From Salegentibacter salegens (GTDB taxonomy: Bacteria; Bacteroidota; Bacteroidia; Flavobacteriales; Flavobacteriaceae), in assembly GCF_900142975.1 (NCBI RefSeq), contig NZ_LT670848.1, forward strand, positions 1,302,001 through 1,366,000: a stretch of DNA of 64,000 bases, read 5' to 3'. Below, piece by piece: positions 17,695-27,852 of the stretch (positions are counted from its first letter, which is position 1; every line of letters starts with the position of its first letter). The notes under the pieces are model-generated. The model was not told the DNA's origin, made no database searches, and saw only the letters and a program-made list of their open reading frames with translations. A program made the position numbers and the translations under genes.

Positions 17695-18096
17695 ATGAAG
17701 AAACTTTTTTTAATGCTGTTTAGTATTGCCTTCCTGGCATCTTGCAGTGAAGATGATGATGCTAATGCGAATGGTGATGATCCTATTCTTGGCACCTGGT
17801 ATGTAGTTGAATTGGAAAATGACTTTTCTGATGATGAATTAAATCAATGTAATCTTAATTCCAATATTACCTTCAATGCCGACAATACTGCTAATTCTAA
17901 AGTTCATGAGGAGGTTGAAGGAGAATGTATGGCAGAAACTAGCACCGCTGAGTGGGAAAGAAATAGTAACGGCCAGTATACCTTCGATTTACCATTCCTT
18001 GGAAGACAAACGGGAGATGTTGAATTTTCAGGAAATAGTCGCTTTATATTTTCAGTGCCCTCATTGCCTGGGGTGAGCCTAACCTTCGAAAAATAA
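17695..18096 (+). CDS. Lipocalin-like lipoprotein
   Basis: A 133-residue protein with lipoprotein signal (MKKLFLMLFSIAFLASCSED, Cys at 17) and an acidic linker. The mature part has the lipocalin-like opening ILGTWYVVELEN and NITFNADNTANS, then WERNSNGQYTFDL, as in the many flavobacterial 'lipocalin family' lipoproteins. The ligand is unknown. Monocistronic; a terminator follows at 18116. Confidence 0.78.
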   Translation: MKKLFLMLFSIAFLASCSEDDDANANGDDPILGTWYVVELENDFSDDELNQCNLNSNITFNADNTANSKVHEEVEGECMAETSTAEWERNSNGQYTFDLPFLGRQTGDVEFSGNSRFIFSVPSLPGVSLTFEK

Positions 18097-18115
18097 TTAA
18101 TAATTATTTTTATTT

Positions 18116-18142
18116 AATGGGTGGCTTGTGCCGCCCATTTTT
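18116..18142 (+). terminator. Rho-independent terminator
   Basis: The stem AATGGGTGGC pairs with GCCGCCCATT (one G-T pair), followed by TTTTT, 20 bp after the lipoprotein stop. Confidence 0.85.
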
Positions 18143-18243
18143 ATTTCCCCCCACTCCTTTCTCATTACAGCTTTCTCTTAAATTTTCGTAATTTCGCAAA
18201 CTCTTTTCCGACTTTATACGGAAAGGATTTCAATTTTAGTTTT

Positions 18244-19434
18244 ATGAAAAAGAAAGTAGTCGTAGGTTTATCAGGCGGAGTAGATTCCAGCGTTTCAGCA
18301 TATATTTTGCAACAGCAGGGTTATGAGGTAATCGGGCTCTTTATGAAAAACTGGCACGACGATTCTGTAACTATTTCAGACGAATGCCCGTGGCTGGACG
18401 ATAGCAACGATGCAATGATGGTAGCCGATAAACTGGGTATTCCTTTTCAAACCGTAGATCTTAGCGAACAATACAAAGAACGTATCGTTGATTATATGTT
18501 CAACGAATACGAACGCGGCCGTACGCCAAATCCTGATGTTTTGTGCAACCGTGAAATAAAATTTGATGTTTTTATGAAAATCGCTCTTTCCCTGGGCGCT
18601 GATTATGTGGCTACCGGTCACTATTGCCGAAAAGGAGAAATTGAAAAAGATGGTAAAACTATTTATCAATTACTTTCCGGGAAAGATAATAATAAAGATC
18701 AGTCGTATTTCCTTTGCCAACTCACGCAGGAACAACTTTCTAAAACGCTTTTTCCTATTGGAGAATTACAAAAATCTGAAGTGAGAAAAATCGCTGCAGA
18801 ACAAAAACTGGTTACTGCAGATAAAAAAGATTCGCAGGGTTTATGCTTCATCGGAAAAGTGCGTTTACCAGATTTCCTTCAGCAGAAATTAAAGTCTAAA
18901 GAAGGGAAAATCATAGAAATTGAAGCCGAAAAAAATATTTATAATACTGAAACTCCCGAATTCAGCAACAAAAAAGAAGAACTTGAATTTCTTTCCAGAA
19001 AATTCGAATATGCCACCGAAGATGGAAAAGTAGTGGGAAAACACCAGGGCGCGCACTATTTTACTATAGGTCAGCGTAAAGGCCTTGCCGTTGGTGGAAC
19101 CCCAGAACCACTTTTTGTGATAGATACCGATGTGAATGAAAATGTAATCTATACCGGCCAGGGAAAAAACCATCCCGGAATTTACAGAAAAGCCCTTTTT
19201 ATCGAAAAAGACGAAGTGCACTGGGTTAGAAAAGACCTGGCGATAAGTGCCGATGAAACATTGAAAGTAAAAGCCAGAATCCGTTACCGTCAAACACTTC
19301 AGGATGCAACTCTACACCAAACCGAAAATGGAATGTATGTGGTCTTTGAAGAAGCACAGGCTTCCATAGCTGAAGGCCAGTTTGTAGCCTGGTATGAGGG
19401 CGAAGAATTATTAGGTTCAGGGGTTATTTCTTAA
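18244..19434 (+). CDS. mnmA: tRNA-specific 2-thiouridylase
   Basis: A 396-residue enzyme that inserts the sulfur of 2-thiouridine at wobble position 34 of tRNA Lys, Glu and Gln. It has the PP-loop [11 protein letters not shown], the first catalytic Cys in [12 protein letters not shown] and the second in [11 protein letters not shown], then [11 protein letters not shown]. The open frame runs upstream to 18121 through the preceding terminator, but the ATG at 18244 gives the family start [17 protein letters not shown] small hairpin (TTTCCG/CGGAAA) lies in the leader just before it. Confidence 0.97.
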   Translation: MKKKVVVGLSGGVDSSVSAYILQQQGYEVIGLFMKNWHDDSVTISDECPWLDDSNDAMMVADKLGIPFQTVDLSEQYKERIVDYMFNEYERGRTPNPDVLCNREIKFDVFMKIALSLGADYVATGHYCRKGEIEKDGKTIYQLLSGKDNNKDQSYFLCQLTQEQLSKTLFPIGELQKSEVRKIAAEQKLVTADKKDSQGLCFIGKVRLPDFLQQKLKSKEGKIIEIEAEKNIYNTETPEFSNKKEELEFLSRKFEYATEDGKVVGKHQGAHYFTIGQRKGLAVGGTPEPLFVIDTDVNENVIYTGQGKNHPGIYRKALFIEKDEVHWVRKDLAISADETLKVKARIRYRQTLQDATLHQTENGMYVVFEEAQASIAEGQFVAWYEGEELLGSGVIS

Positions 19435-19487
19435 ATTCGGAGAAAAATTAATGTATATCTGTTTTCACTCATAAATAATAAAAGTAA

Positions 19488-19603
19488 CGTCATGCTGAAC
19501 TGGTTTCAGCATCTAACACTAATAGTACTATCCACTCAACAGACCCCTGAATAAATTTCGGGGCAGGCTCTGAATCATTCCGAAGCGTCGGGACAGGGTG
19601 ACG
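19488..19603 (+). repeat. Dispersed CGTCA..TGACG hairpin repeat, copy 2 (long form)
   Basis: CGTCATGCTGAAC..TTTCAGCATCTAAC, then CCTGAATAAATTTCGGGG, then a third hairpin CGAAGCGTCGGGACAGGG, ending TGACG. The last segment is shared, inverted, with 57882-57999. Confidence 0.8.
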
Positions 19604-19653
19604 TCCCAATTTTAGAGTATAACTATGTAGGAGTATAAAGAAAATTTAAGCAA

Positions 19654-20598
19654 ATGCCCAACAATAAAATCACGCAGCTTTTTAATATTCAATATCCAAT
19701 TATCCAGGCCGGAATGGTTTGGGCAAGCGGCTGGAAACTTGCCAGTGCCGTTAGTAATGCCGGCGGACTCGGGATTATTGGTGCAGGATCTATGTATCCA
19801 GAAATTCTTAAGGAACATATTGAAAAATGTAAAAAAGCTACCGATAAGCCCTTTGCGGTAAACGTGCCACTCCTCTACCCTGATATCGATAAGATTATGG
19901 AGATTATTATCCAGGAAAAAGTGGACATTGTTTTTACTTCTGCCGGAAATCCTAAAACCTGGACTAAACATTTACAAAAGCACGGTATTAAAGTGGTACA
20001 CGTAGTTAGCGGAGTGAAATTCGCTTTGAAATCTCAGGAAGCCGGTGTAGACGCTGTTGTAGCTGAAGGCTTTGAAGCAGGTGGCCATAACGGCCGGGAT
20101 GAAACTACCACCTTCACTTTAATCCCAATGGTGAGGGAAAAAATCGATATTCCCTTAATTGCTGCAGGCGGAATTGCCACAGGCCGCGGAATGCTAGCCG
20201 CAATGGTTCTTGGCGCCGATGCCGTACAGGTTGGTAGCCGATTTGTAGCTACTCCTGAAGCTTCTTCGCATAAGAATTTTAAAGAGATGGTGGTAAAAGC
20301 CCAGGAAGGTGATACTAAACTCACCCTTAAAGAGCTCGCTCCTGTTAGACTTCTGAAAAATAAATTCTTTGAAGACGTTCAGAAATTGTATGCTGAAAAT
20401 CCTTCAAAAGAACAGCTTATTGAACTTTTGGGCCGTGCACGAGCTAAAAAAGGAATGTTTGAAGGCGATCTGGAAGAAGGAGAACTTGAAATTGGCCAAA
20501 TTTCAGGATTAATTCATGAAATAAAACCCGCTGCAGAGATTGTAAAAGAAATGATGGAGGAATTTGAAACTGCGAAGAAAGAAGTTTCAGCTTTTTAG
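19654..20598 (+). CDS. Nitronate monooxygenase / FMN-dependent oxidoreductase
   Basis: A 314-residue TIM-barrel flavoprotein of the 2-nitropropane dioxygenase family. It opens ITQLFNIQYPIIQAGMVWAS, the FMN phosphate site is IAAGGIATGRGMLAAM.LGADAVQVGSRF, and the family EGFEAGGHNG contains the conserved His. It may oxidise alkyl nitronates or act as a FabK-like enoyl reductase; the sequence does not decide between these, though the absence of a fatty-acid gene context favours detoxification. It overlaps the convergent DUF922-like gene by 4 bp. Confidence 0.9.
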   Translation: MPNNKITQLFNIQYPIIQAGMVWASGWKLASAVSNAGGLGIIGAGSMYPEILKEHIEKCKKATDKPFAVNVPLLYPDIDKIMEIIIQEKVDIVFTSAGNPKTWTKHLQKHGIKVVHVVSGVKFALKSQEAGVDAVVAEGFEAGGHNGRDETTTFTLIPMVREKIDIPLIAAGGIATGRGMLAAMVLGADAVQVGSRFVATPEASSHKNFKEMVVKAQEGDTKLTLKELAPVRLLKNKFFEDVQKLYAENPSKEQLIELLGRARAKKGMFEGDLEEGELEIGQISGLIHEIKPAAEIVKEMMEEFETAKKEVSAF

Positions 20599-21134
20599 CT
20601 GGAATATTCGCTTAGCTTATCCAGCTCTTCTTTTACTAAAAATCGCCACTTAAACTCGGCTTCTTTGTCCATACTGTGACTCGTCTCCTTATCAAATTGT
20701 GCTTGCATCTGGCGGCGCTGTTTCTCAATTTCAGAATAAATAGCATCCAGTTCTTTTTTCATCTTTGTGCCAGGCTCGAAGTTTTCCAGCGCTTTTCTAA
20801 GTTTCCGGGCGTGCAATTCGGTGATATCAAAATGCAGTTGTTCGTGCGCCAGTAAATAATCGACTTCCTGAATTTCCTTTACCCAGGACCTATTGGGATA
20901 AAAGTTACTCCCAACTTCGTAATTCAACTCTAAGCCGTTGCTGCTTTCCCTGGAATTCCAGGAGAAGGATATTCCCGAATTGGTATTCGCTTTATAAGGA
21001 AGATGCTTTTTAGGACTTGCTTTAAAATCCTCCCAGCTTAAAATTCTGTCTTCAGCCCAGCTTAATTTTTCATCTTCCTGCGCCAAACCCTGAACGCTAA
21101 AAACAAATATTAGCAGGAAAAACGAAATTTTCAT
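20595..21134 (-). CDS. Exported DUF922-like putative zinc protease
   Basis: A 179-residue protein with a signal peptide (1-18, ends GLAQ). It contains the metal motif LLAHEQLHFDITELHARKL (HExxH type, His-Glu-Gln-Leu-His) in a helical region followed by a charged coiled-coil stretch. This matches the DUF922 layout (WSWxDF near the N-terminus: LSWEDFKASP). Catalytic activity is inferred from the motif only. It converges on the nitronate monooxygenase gene with a 4-bp overlap. Confidence 0.78.
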   Translation of the reverse strand: MKISFFLLIFVFSVQGLAQEDEKLSWAEDRILSWEDFKASPKKHLPYKANTNSGISFSWNSRESSNGLELNYEVGSNFYPNRSWVKEIQEVDYLLAHEQLHFDITELHARKLRKALENFEPGTKMKKELDAIYSEIEKQRRQMQAQFDKETSHSMDKEAEFKWRFLVKEELDKLSEYSS

Positions 21135-21219
21135 ATGTAGAAATTTATTGTTTTTTAATTGTCATATGTAATTCGCATACCTTCATTGGTGCTTGTATCT
21201 TATCCGCGATATGCTCATT

Positions 21220-21621
21220 TCATAAATAATTAAAGCTAATTATCTTCTCCATATTGGGATGCAGACTCTCCAGCACGGGGCAGTTTTTTGCCGTATGTTC
21301 CAGAATTTTTTGTGATTTTGGCGTGTAAGTTTCGGGGAAAGTAATCACTATTTCAACCTTAGAAATTCGCCTGGGTTCAGCGGCCATGGTTTTAGTGATT
21401 TCAGCAGTGGTTCCTTTTAAATTCACTTTCAAATCATCGGCTTTAATGCCCATAACGGTGAGCATACAGCTTGCTAAAGCGGTGGCTACAGTATCTGTTG
21501 GGGAAAAAGCCTCGCCTTTTCCGTGATTATCGGTTGGCGCGTCGGTAATTATCTTAGCTCCACTTTTAAGGTGTTCGGCTTCAGTCCTTAAACTCCCGGT
21601 ATAAATTACTTTGCTGGTCAT
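21220..21621 (-). CDS. OsmC-family thiol peroxidase-like protein
   Basis: A 133-residue protein of OsmC/YhfA type. The first redox Cys is in ALASCMLTVMGI and the second in HTAKNCPVLESLHPN, which is the peroxidatic/resolving pair of OsmC-like hydroperoxide reductases. The ATG at 21621 lies inside the 3' end of the upstream LysM gene (41-bp overlap), so translation is probably coupled. Predicted role: organic hydroperoxide detoxification in the cytosol. Confidence 0.9.
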   Translation of the reverse strand: MTSKVIYTGSLRTEAEHLKSGAKIITDAPTDNHGKGEAFSPTDTVATALASCMLTVMGIKADDLKVNLKGTTAEITKTMAAEPRRISKVEIVITFPETYTPKSQKILEHTAKNCPVLESLHPNMEKIISFNYL

Positions 21622-23590
21622 TGACTACTTTTAAATTAAGTTCTTCATCTAAACTCATAATATACACCGCATCATTATAAAAACCTCCATTGCGTTTTGG
21701 CGTATAATGAAATTTATTCTCGTGATATTCAGTAAAACCGGTATGCTTTTCAAAAGAATTATAAAGATTTTCAGCAGAAGCTAATCTTAACAGCACATCT
21801 AAAGTAAGATCGTAACCCCTAATTACATATTGATTAGGAATCATATCAAATTCTTCCTTGTAAGCTTCTATAAACTCTTCAGAAGAAGCGGTGTCATATT
21901 CCTTATCTACTGAAGGATAATGAAAATTAAGTCTCCCTAAATGTTCGTTATCTACGTTATCGTCTTCATAACCACTATTTCTCTCGGTAGTAAATAATTT
22001 AATTTCGTGATTTCTTGCTAAACGGTTCAATGCTGAAGTTGCACTACTTAATAAGCCAACATTAGAAGACTCAAGAATCACCCAGTTTTCCTGAGTTCCT
22101 GAAAGCTGCGCTTCAATCTTTTCTGCACTTAAATAATTATCTGAAGGAAGAATTACCCTTGAATTTGGTAAAATTTGAGTCAGTTCATTCTTCACCTGGT
22201 TTTTAGCCCCGTCAGCAATAATAATAACATTTTTGCCACCAGCGTTTTTCTCCAGATAATTGAACATTGCATTTTTCAGAATTTCATCAGTAGGACGCGA
22301 CTGAAAAAGATTTTGATAAGATCGCATTTCACGATTTGACAACGGACTTATTACCGGAACATTATACTGTGTTAATTTTGAGGCGGTGGCTTCAATGGTA
22401 TTCTGCAATAATGGTCCAATTACAGCATCTACATTCGTAAAATCATTGGAGTTAATCAAATTTGTAACATCCTGAACATTACGGCGGGTATCATAAGTTC
22501 TTAAACGGGTAGAAATCCCCAATTCTTTTGCTTTTTCAACCGCCATTAGTACACCACTGTAAAAATCCAGAGAAATACGAAGTACGCGATCATCCAGAAT
22601 TGCATCTTTATAACTTGAAGTAGAATCGCTATCTATTTTATTTAGACTATAAGGCAATAATACTACGAGTTCTTTTGTATTAAAATTGTCTAATTTTTCA
22701 CTAAGGTCTAAACTTATATTAGAATCATCTTCTGCATCGCTTTTAAGTTCTTCGGTTTCTCCTGCTTCCAGATTACCTTCTCCCTCTCCCGTATTGGGAA
22801 CTTTCAAAACCATTCCTGTTTTTAGACCATCTTCTAAAGCAGGATTTAAAGAAATAAGTGAATCCTGCGGAACATCGAACTTGCGAGATAATCCGAATAA
22901 GGTTTCTTTAGCTTTTACTTCATAAAATTCAAAAACCTCATCGGTTAAGATTACCGGTTCGTCCAAAACATCGGTACCCACACGTATCATAACGCCCGGT
23001 TGTAAAACTTCAACTTTAGGATTTAATTCTTCAAGTTCCTTCACAGTAAGACCATATTTACGGGCAATCCCATATTTGGTTTCTTTAGGTAAAACCACGT
23101 GCTCGCGGGTCTCAGAAGTTTGGGGTTTATCGGTTGCCGGGATCTCCAGATTTTCAGAAGAAGCTATTTCAGTATTAGTGGCACCTTCTTTTCGCTGCGG
23201 AATAAGAATCTCTTCTCCCCGTCGTAATTCTTCGGAATAAAGATGCTTATTAAACCTTTTAATCTCATCAATTTCAACATTATAATCTTTAGAAAGTCGG
23301 TATAATGTTTCTTTGCGCTTTACGGTATGCGTAATAAACTGAACATCTTCATTTTCAGCTGAAACTTTTTCCTTTTCGCTTAATGGGATTACTAATTTTG
23401 ACGATACCTCTAAACTATTGGCTTTAGCATCGGGGTTGTATTTATAAATCGCTTCTTCTGAAACATTATAAGATTTAGCGATGCTGTAAACAGTTTCCCC
23501 GGCTTCTACCGTATGGTATTTAAATTCCTGGGCTGACGCAGAAAGACTGGACAGCTGAAATAAAAAACAAACTATTAAAAGGTATTTCAT
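21581..23590 (-). CDS. LysM-repeat protein with periplasmic-binding-protein-like domain
   Basis: A 669-residue exported protein (signal 1-20, ends SASAQ). Four LysM modules follow at about 25-68, 86-130, 163-205 and 223-266 (for example YHTVEAGETVYSIAKSYNVS), then an acidic linker. A C-terminal type-1 periplasmic-binding fold begins at about 308 (VVLLPYSLNKI..LRISLDFYSGVLMAVEKAKE; VDAVIGPLLQNTIEATASKL; YDLTLDVLLRLA). LysM suggests binding to peptidoglycan; the binding-protein fold suggests a ligand or structural role as in LpoA-like regulators. Lies downstream of guaA in the same direction. Confidence 0.9.
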   Translation of the reverse strand: MKYLLIVCFLFQLSSLSASAQEFKYHTVEAGETVYSIAKSYNVSEEAIYKYNPDAKANSLEVSSKLVIPLSEKEKVSAENEDVQFITHTVKRKETLYRLSKDYNVEIDEIKRFNKHLYSEELRRGEEILIPQRKEGATNTEIASSENLEIPATDKPQTSETREHVVLPKETKYGIARKYGLTVKELEELNPKVEVLQPGVMIRVGTDVLDEPVILTDEVFEFYEVKAKETLFGLSRKFDVPQDSLISLNPALEDGLKTGMVLKVPNTGEGEGNLEAGETEELKSDAEDDSNISLDLSEKLDNFNTKELVVLLPYSLNKIDSDSTSSYKDAILDDRVLRISLDFYSGVLMAVEKAKELGISTRLRTYDTRRNVQDVTNLINSNDFTNVDAVIGPLLQNTIEATASKLTQYNVPVISPLSNREMRSYQNLFQSRPTDEILKNAMFNYLEKNAGGKNVIIIADGAKNQVKNELTQILPNSRVILPSDNYLSAEKIEAQLSGTQENWVILESSNVGLLSSATSALNRLARNHEIKLFTTERNSGYEDDNVDNEHLGRLNFHYPSVDKEYDTASSEEFIEAYKEEFDMIPNQYVIRGYDLTLDVLLRLASAENLYNSFEKHTGFTEYHENKFHYTPKRNGGFYNDAVYIMSLDEELNLKVVNDQQSNLYREFKD

Positions 23591-23666
23591 ATTTATTGGT
23601 TTAATCCCTCCATGAGGGTTTAATTTCCCGTGGCTTGCCTCGAGGTTCTTGAATTTGGCTCAAAAC

Positions 23667-25199
23667 TTATTCCCATTCTATCGTAGCCGGTGGTTTTGAG
23701 CTTATATCATACACTACTCTATTAACGCCTTTCACCCGATTTATTATAGTATTCGAGGTTTTTTGCAGAAACTCATAAGGTAAATTTACCCAGTCAGCAG
23801 TCATTCCATCGGTAGATTCTACGGCTCTTAACGCCACTACTTTTTCGTAAGTACGCTCATCTCCCATAACTCCTACAGAACTAACCGGAAGCAAAATAGC
23901 GCCGGCCTGCCATACTTTATCATATAACATCCAGTCTCTAAGTCCCTGGATAAATATATGATCTACTTCCTGCAAAATACGCACTTTTTCAGCAGTAATA
24001 TCTCCCAGAATTCTAATTGCAAGTCCGGGTCCGGGAAATGGGTGCCTTCCTAACAATTCTTTATCAATTCCCATTTCTGCACCCACTCTTCGCACTTCAT
24101 CCTTGAAGAGCATTTTTAAAGGCTCAACAATTTTCAATTTCATAAAATCTGGTAAACCACCAACATTATGGTGTGATTTTATCGTTGCAGATGGCCCGCC
24201 ATTTACCGAAACCGACTCAATTACATCGGGATAAATAGTTCCCTGTGCTAAATAAGTAACATCGGTAATTTGGTGTGCTTCATCATCAAAAACTTCAATA
24301 AAAGCATTTCCAATCGCTTTCCTTTTATCTTCAGGATCACTTATTCCAGTAAGAGCATCCAGAAATCGTGCCGAAGCATCAACTCCCTTCACATTTAAGC
24401 CCATATCTTTATATTGGTCTAAAACGCTTTCAAATTCACCCTTACGCAACAAACCATTATTTACAAAGATGCAATAAAGGTTTTTCCCGATGGCTTTATG
24501 CAATAAAACCGCGGCTACGCTAGAATCTACGCCCCCGCTTAAACCTAAGACTACTTTATCGTCTCCTATTTTTTCTTTTAATTCTGAAACCGTGAGATCA
24601 ACAAATTTACCCGGAGTCCAGGTTTGCGCAACTCCAGCAATTTTTACCAGAAAGTTTTCTAAAACCTGCTTCCCGTCGGTTGAATGATACACTTCAGGAT
24701 GAAACTGGATCCCGAAAGTCTGCTCCCCTTCAATCCTGTAAGCCGCGTTCAAAACATCGGTGGTACTGGCAATTCTTACACTGTTGGTTGGCAATTCTTT
24801 TATGGTATCGCTATGACTCATCCAAACCTGGGAATTTTCCATAATTCCCTCAAAAAGCGGTTCGGCATCTTTAATTACCGAAAGGTTTGCTCTTCCATAT
24901 TCCCGGGTTTCCGAAGCTTCTACTTTTCCACCGTGGAAATGGGCGAAATACTGCGCTCCATAACAAACGGCCAGAATTGGCAGTTTCCCACGAATTTTAG
25001 ATAAATCAGGGTGTGGGGCATCTTCTCCCCGAACTGAAAACGGGCTCCCCGAAAGGATTACCGCTTTAAAACTTGAAATATCGTCTGGAATTTTGTTGTA
25101 AGGATAAATTTCGCAGTAAATATTGAGTTCCCTCACACGCCTTGCAATAAGTTGCGTGTACTGCGAGCCGAAGTCTAAAATGAGTACGTTTTTTTGCAT
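23667..25199 (-). CDS. guaA: GMP synthase (glutamine-hydrolysing)
   Basis: A 510-residue enzyme converting XMP to GMP. The class-I glutaminase domain has the nucleophile Cys in AVCYGAQ and the His/Glu in [12 protein letters not shown]. The ATP pyrophosphatase domain has [20 protein letters not shown], and the C-terminal dimerisation domain ends [17 protein letters not shown]. The frame extends two codons to a TTG, but ATG at 25199 ([16 protein letters not shown]) is the family start. It is divergent from the SIMPL-domain gene. Confidence 0.98.
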   Translation of the reverse strand: MQKNVLILDFGSQYTQLIARRVRELNIYCEIYPYNKIPDDISSFKAVILSGSPFSVRGEDAPHPDLSKIRGKLPILAVCYGAQYFAHFHGGKVEASETREYGRANLSVIKDAEPLFEGIMENSQVWMSHSDTIKELPTNSVRIASTTDVLNAAYRIEGEQTFGIQFHPEVYHSTDGKQVLENFLVKIAGVAQTWTPGKFVDLTVSELKEKIGDDKVVLGLSGGVDSSVAAVLLHKAIGKNLYCIFVNNGLLRKGEFESVLDQYKDMGLNVKGVDASARFLDALTGISDPEDKRKAIGNAFIEVFDDEAHQITDVTYLAQGTIYPDVIESVSVNGGPSATIKSHHNVGGLPDFMKLKIVEPLKMLFKDEVRRVGAEMGIDKELLGRHPFPGPGLAIRILGDITAEKVRILQEVDHIFIQGLRDWMLYDKVWQAGAILLPVSSVGVMGDERTYEKVVALRAVESTDGMTADWVNLPYEFLQKTSNTIINRVKGVNRVVYDISSKPPATIEWE

Positions 25200-25283
25200 A
25201 AGCAAAAGTAAGAATTTGAGCCAAAAATAAAATAACCATTGGGTTTATTTTCTATCTTTATTCTGAACAAATTTTTATTGAAA

Positions 25284-26009
25284 ATGAAATACATAAGTGC
25301 TATTATTTTTGCCATTGCCATTGTGCTTGCTGCGTGGTTCCTGGGCGAATCTTACGTTAGTAGAGCCAATCCAGATGGTGTGATCTCGGTTACAGGCTCA
25401 GGAAGTGAGAATTTTACCTCAGACCTTATTGTTTGGGAAGGCAGTTTTAGCCGAATGAGCCCCAACCTTGAACAGGCTTACAAAGATTTAAATAGCGACA
25501 AGGAAACCGTGCGAACTTACCTTATTGAAAAAGGAATTAACGAAGAAAATATTGTGTTTAATTCGGTGCAAACTTCAGAACAACGGGAAAATCAATACCA
25601 GAATGGAAATTATGTAGGTAGTATTTTTCAAGGTTATCAACTTACCCAAAATGTAAAAATTGAATCTAATGATGTAGAATTGGTTGAAGGAGTTGCGCGC
25701 GAGATTACTGAATTATTAAATAAAGGCGTTCAATTTAATTCTACACCACCTAGATATTATTATACCAAACTAGCCGATCTAAAAATTGAAATGATTTCTA
25801 AGGCTACCGAAGATGCCCGGGTTAGAGCCGAAAGAATTGCCGAAAATAGCGGTGGAAGTTTAGGCGAACTAAAAAATGCCAATATGGGCGTTTTCCAAAT
25901 CACCGGTCAAAACAGCGGCGAAGATTACAGCTGGAGTGGCGCTTATAATACCGCCGATAAAAGAAAAACCGCATCTATTACAATGCGGTTAGATTATGAG
26001 ATAGATTGA
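25284..26009 (+). CDS. SIMPL (DUF541) domain protein, membrane-anchored
   Basis: A 241-residue protein with one N-terminal membrane helix or signal anchor (MKYISAIIFAIAIVLAAWFL). The SIMPL domain opens ISVTGSGSENFTSDLIVWEG and contains the typical AYKDLNSDKETVRTYLIEKG, ATEDARVRAERIAENSGGSLG. The frame extends to a TTG at 25239, but the ATG at 25284 is directly before the anchor. The family has an oligomeric periplasmic fold of uncertain function. Confidence 0.9.
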   Translation: MKYISAIIFAIAIVLAAWFLGESYVSRANPDGVISVTGSGSENFTSDLIVWEGSFSRMSPNLEQAYKDLNSDKETVRTYLIEKGINEENIVFNSVQTSEQRENQYQNGNYVGSIFQGYQLTQNVKIESNDVELVEGVAREITELLNKGVQFNSTPPRYYYTKLADLKIEMISKATEDARVRAERIAENSGGSLGELKNANMGVFQITGQNSGEDYSWSGAYNTADKRKTASITMRLDYEID

Positions 26010-26038
26010 AAAAGTTATTATTAAAAATGGTTAAACCC

Positions 26039-26139
26039 CTTCAAGCTGAACTTTTTTCAGACTTTATCCCGATTTTGCTTCGGGATTCTAACAGATTTTT
26101 TATCAAAAACCTAGATCCTGAAATAAATTCAGGATGACG
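26039..26139 (+). repeat. Dispersed hairpin repeat, copy 3
   Basis: TTCAAGCTGAAC, a CCCGATTTTGCTTCGGG hairpin, then AGATCCTGAAATAAATTCAG and GATGACG. The same two-hairpin layout as the other copies in the window. Confidence 0.8.
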
Positions 26140-26265
26140 TTATAAAGAACCTGGTGAATTCTAAGCCAAAGTATCCAAGATCACATCAATATCTTTCTAT
26201 AAAGATTTGCTAATATTTATTTCAAACTATTTGTTTTAAAATCCTTTTTCGCAGAATATGTGGAT

Positions 26266-26407
26266 AAAACCCCGAGATTCAGGATGGACGGTTTTTTCAA
26301 CCGGACTTCCGCGGGGTTTTATTCACGGTTTTTGGCATTTTGCCAAAAAATTCCTTGAAAAAGGCGTCTTTTTCTTTGCTTCGTTTCTTTTGGACGAGCA
26401 AAAGAAA
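26266..26407 (+). repeat. Three consecutive hairpins in a non-coding gap
   Basis: AAAACCCCG/CGGGGTTTT (26266-26274 with 26312-26320), TTTTGGC/GCCAAAA (26330-26348) and TTTCTTTTG/CAAAAGAAA (26384-26392 with 26399-26407). The gap of 477 bp between the SIMPL gene and the decarboxylase holds this, the repeat at 26039 and no gene. It may be a structured RNA or a remnant of a dispersed repeat. Confidence 0.45.
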
Positions 26408-26486
26408 TGAAGGGCAAATCAAATCAAACATCCGTTTTAAAAAAGCAAGATAAAATAATTACGATTTTCAGCTTCAGCCTTTCATT

Positions 26487-27851
26487 CTAATCCAAAGTAT
26501 CCAGAATCATATCAATGTCCTCTTCCGTAGTATCAGGATTAATAAAACAAAAACGAACTACGGTTTCTTTCTTCCAGGTGGTTGGGGTAACCAGCGCCAA
26601 ACCATCACGATGATTTTTATAGGTCCAATCTTTATATTGCTCCGGAGTCCAGCCTTTTCTTCGGAATAAAACTACCGATAAACTTGCCGGTCTTACCAAT
26701 TCAAGATTTTCACGTTTTTCAATCTTCTTAGCGGCGATTTGCGCCAGGGAAATTCCGGTTTCAATGGCCTGCCTGTATTTATTGGTACCGTGCATTGCTA
26801 AAGAAAACCAAAGTGGCATCCCTCTCACTCTTCTTGTTAACTGAATTTGATAATCGGCAGGGTTGAAACCCTGGGCACCTTCATCTTTAAAAATTTCTAA
26901 GTATGCGCCTTTTTGGGAATGTGCGTTTTTGGCAAGTTCCAGATCCTTATAAATTACTGCGCCACAATCGTAAGGAGAAAACAACCATTTATGCGGATCT
27001 ATCGTAATACTATCGGCACGCTCAACTCCATTAAATAAATGCCTAACCGAAGGAGCTGCCAAAGCACCGCCACCGTATGCACAGTCTACGTGAAACCATA
27101 CATTTTCTTTTTCACAAACATCGGCAATGGTATCTAATTGATCTATAATACCTGCATTTGTGGTTCCACCTGTAGCTACTACCGCAAAAAGTCGGTTTCG
27201 GTCTTTTTCCTCCAATTCATTAATTCCATTCTGTAATTCGCGACCGGTAAGATTTTCTTCTTCACAATCTATCATCACCACATCGGCATCAATCACTTTT
27301 GCCATAGCCTGAATAGAACTATGCGCCCCGTGAGACGTGAGCATCAAAGCTTTTTTTCCTACATTCTGGCTATCGCGGGCACGCCACGCTTCTCGCGCCG
27401 CCACCATTGCTGATAGATTTGCCGCCGTACCACCACTGGTAAAAACGCCAAAAGCACCTTCTGGCAGGCCTGTTAACGAAACCAGCCATTTCATCGCCTG
27501 GTTTTCACAAAAAATTCCGCCGGCACCTTCCATCCAGTACGCACCGTGAATACTGGAAGCCGAAGTCACTAAATCGAACATAATCGCAGCCCGGGTTGGT
27601 GCTGCGGGTACAAAGGCCAAATGCCTTGGGTGATCTATTGGCACCGTGGCTTTTACCAAAACATCACGAAAAAGCTGGAAAGCGTTCTCGCCGCCAATCC
27701 CCTCTGGGGTAACGGTTTCACCAACAATTCTAAATAATTCTTCTTCTTTTTTTGGGGCTCCCATTTCGGGAGTAATATTAGAGATACGGTCTATGGCATA
27801 TTTCATAACGTCTAGCGTCATTTCTACCAGGTCCATATCTATGGTGTGCAT
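26487..27851 (-). CDS. PLP-dependent group II decarboxylase
   Basis: About 454 residues. The PLP lysine is in ITIDPHKWLFSPYDCG, preceded by the His that stacks on the cofactor (ENVWFHVDCAYGGGA) and TSGGTAANLSAMVAARE. This is the aromatic-L-amino-acid / glutamate / diaminobutyrate decarboxylase fold; the substrate cannot be set by eye. The ATG at 27851 starts 2 bp after the bshC stop at 27853 and is preferred over a TTG upstream, so the two genes are probably translationally coupled. Ends with LDTLD. Confidence 0.92.
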   Translation of the reverse strand: MHTIDMDLVEMTLDVMKYAIDRISNITPEMGAPKKEEELFRIVGETVTPEGIGGENAFQLFRDVLVKATVPIDHPRHLAFVPAAPTRAAIMFDLVTSASSIHGAYWMEGAGGIFCENQAMKWLVSLTGLPEGAFGVFTSGGTAANLSAMVAAREAWRARDSQNVGKKALMLTSHGAHSSIQAMAKVIDADVVMIDCEEENLTGRELQNGINELEEKDRNRLFAVVATGGTTNAGIIDQLDTIADVCEKENVWFHVDCAYGGGALAAPSVRHLFNGVERADSITIDPHKWLFSPYDCGAVIYKDLELAKNAHSQKGAYLEIFKDEGAQGFNPADYQIQLTRRVRGMPLWFSLAMHGTNKYRQAIETGISLAQIAAKKIEKRENLELVRPASLSVVLFRRKGWTPEQYKDWTYKNHRDGLALVTPTTWKKETVVRFCFINPDTTEEDIDMILDTLD

Positions 27852-27852
27852 T

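Noticed and set aside
18121..18243. N-terminal extension of mnmA to 18121
   Set aside because: It runs through a strong terminator and lacks family similarity; the ATG at 18244 gives the conserved MnmA start.
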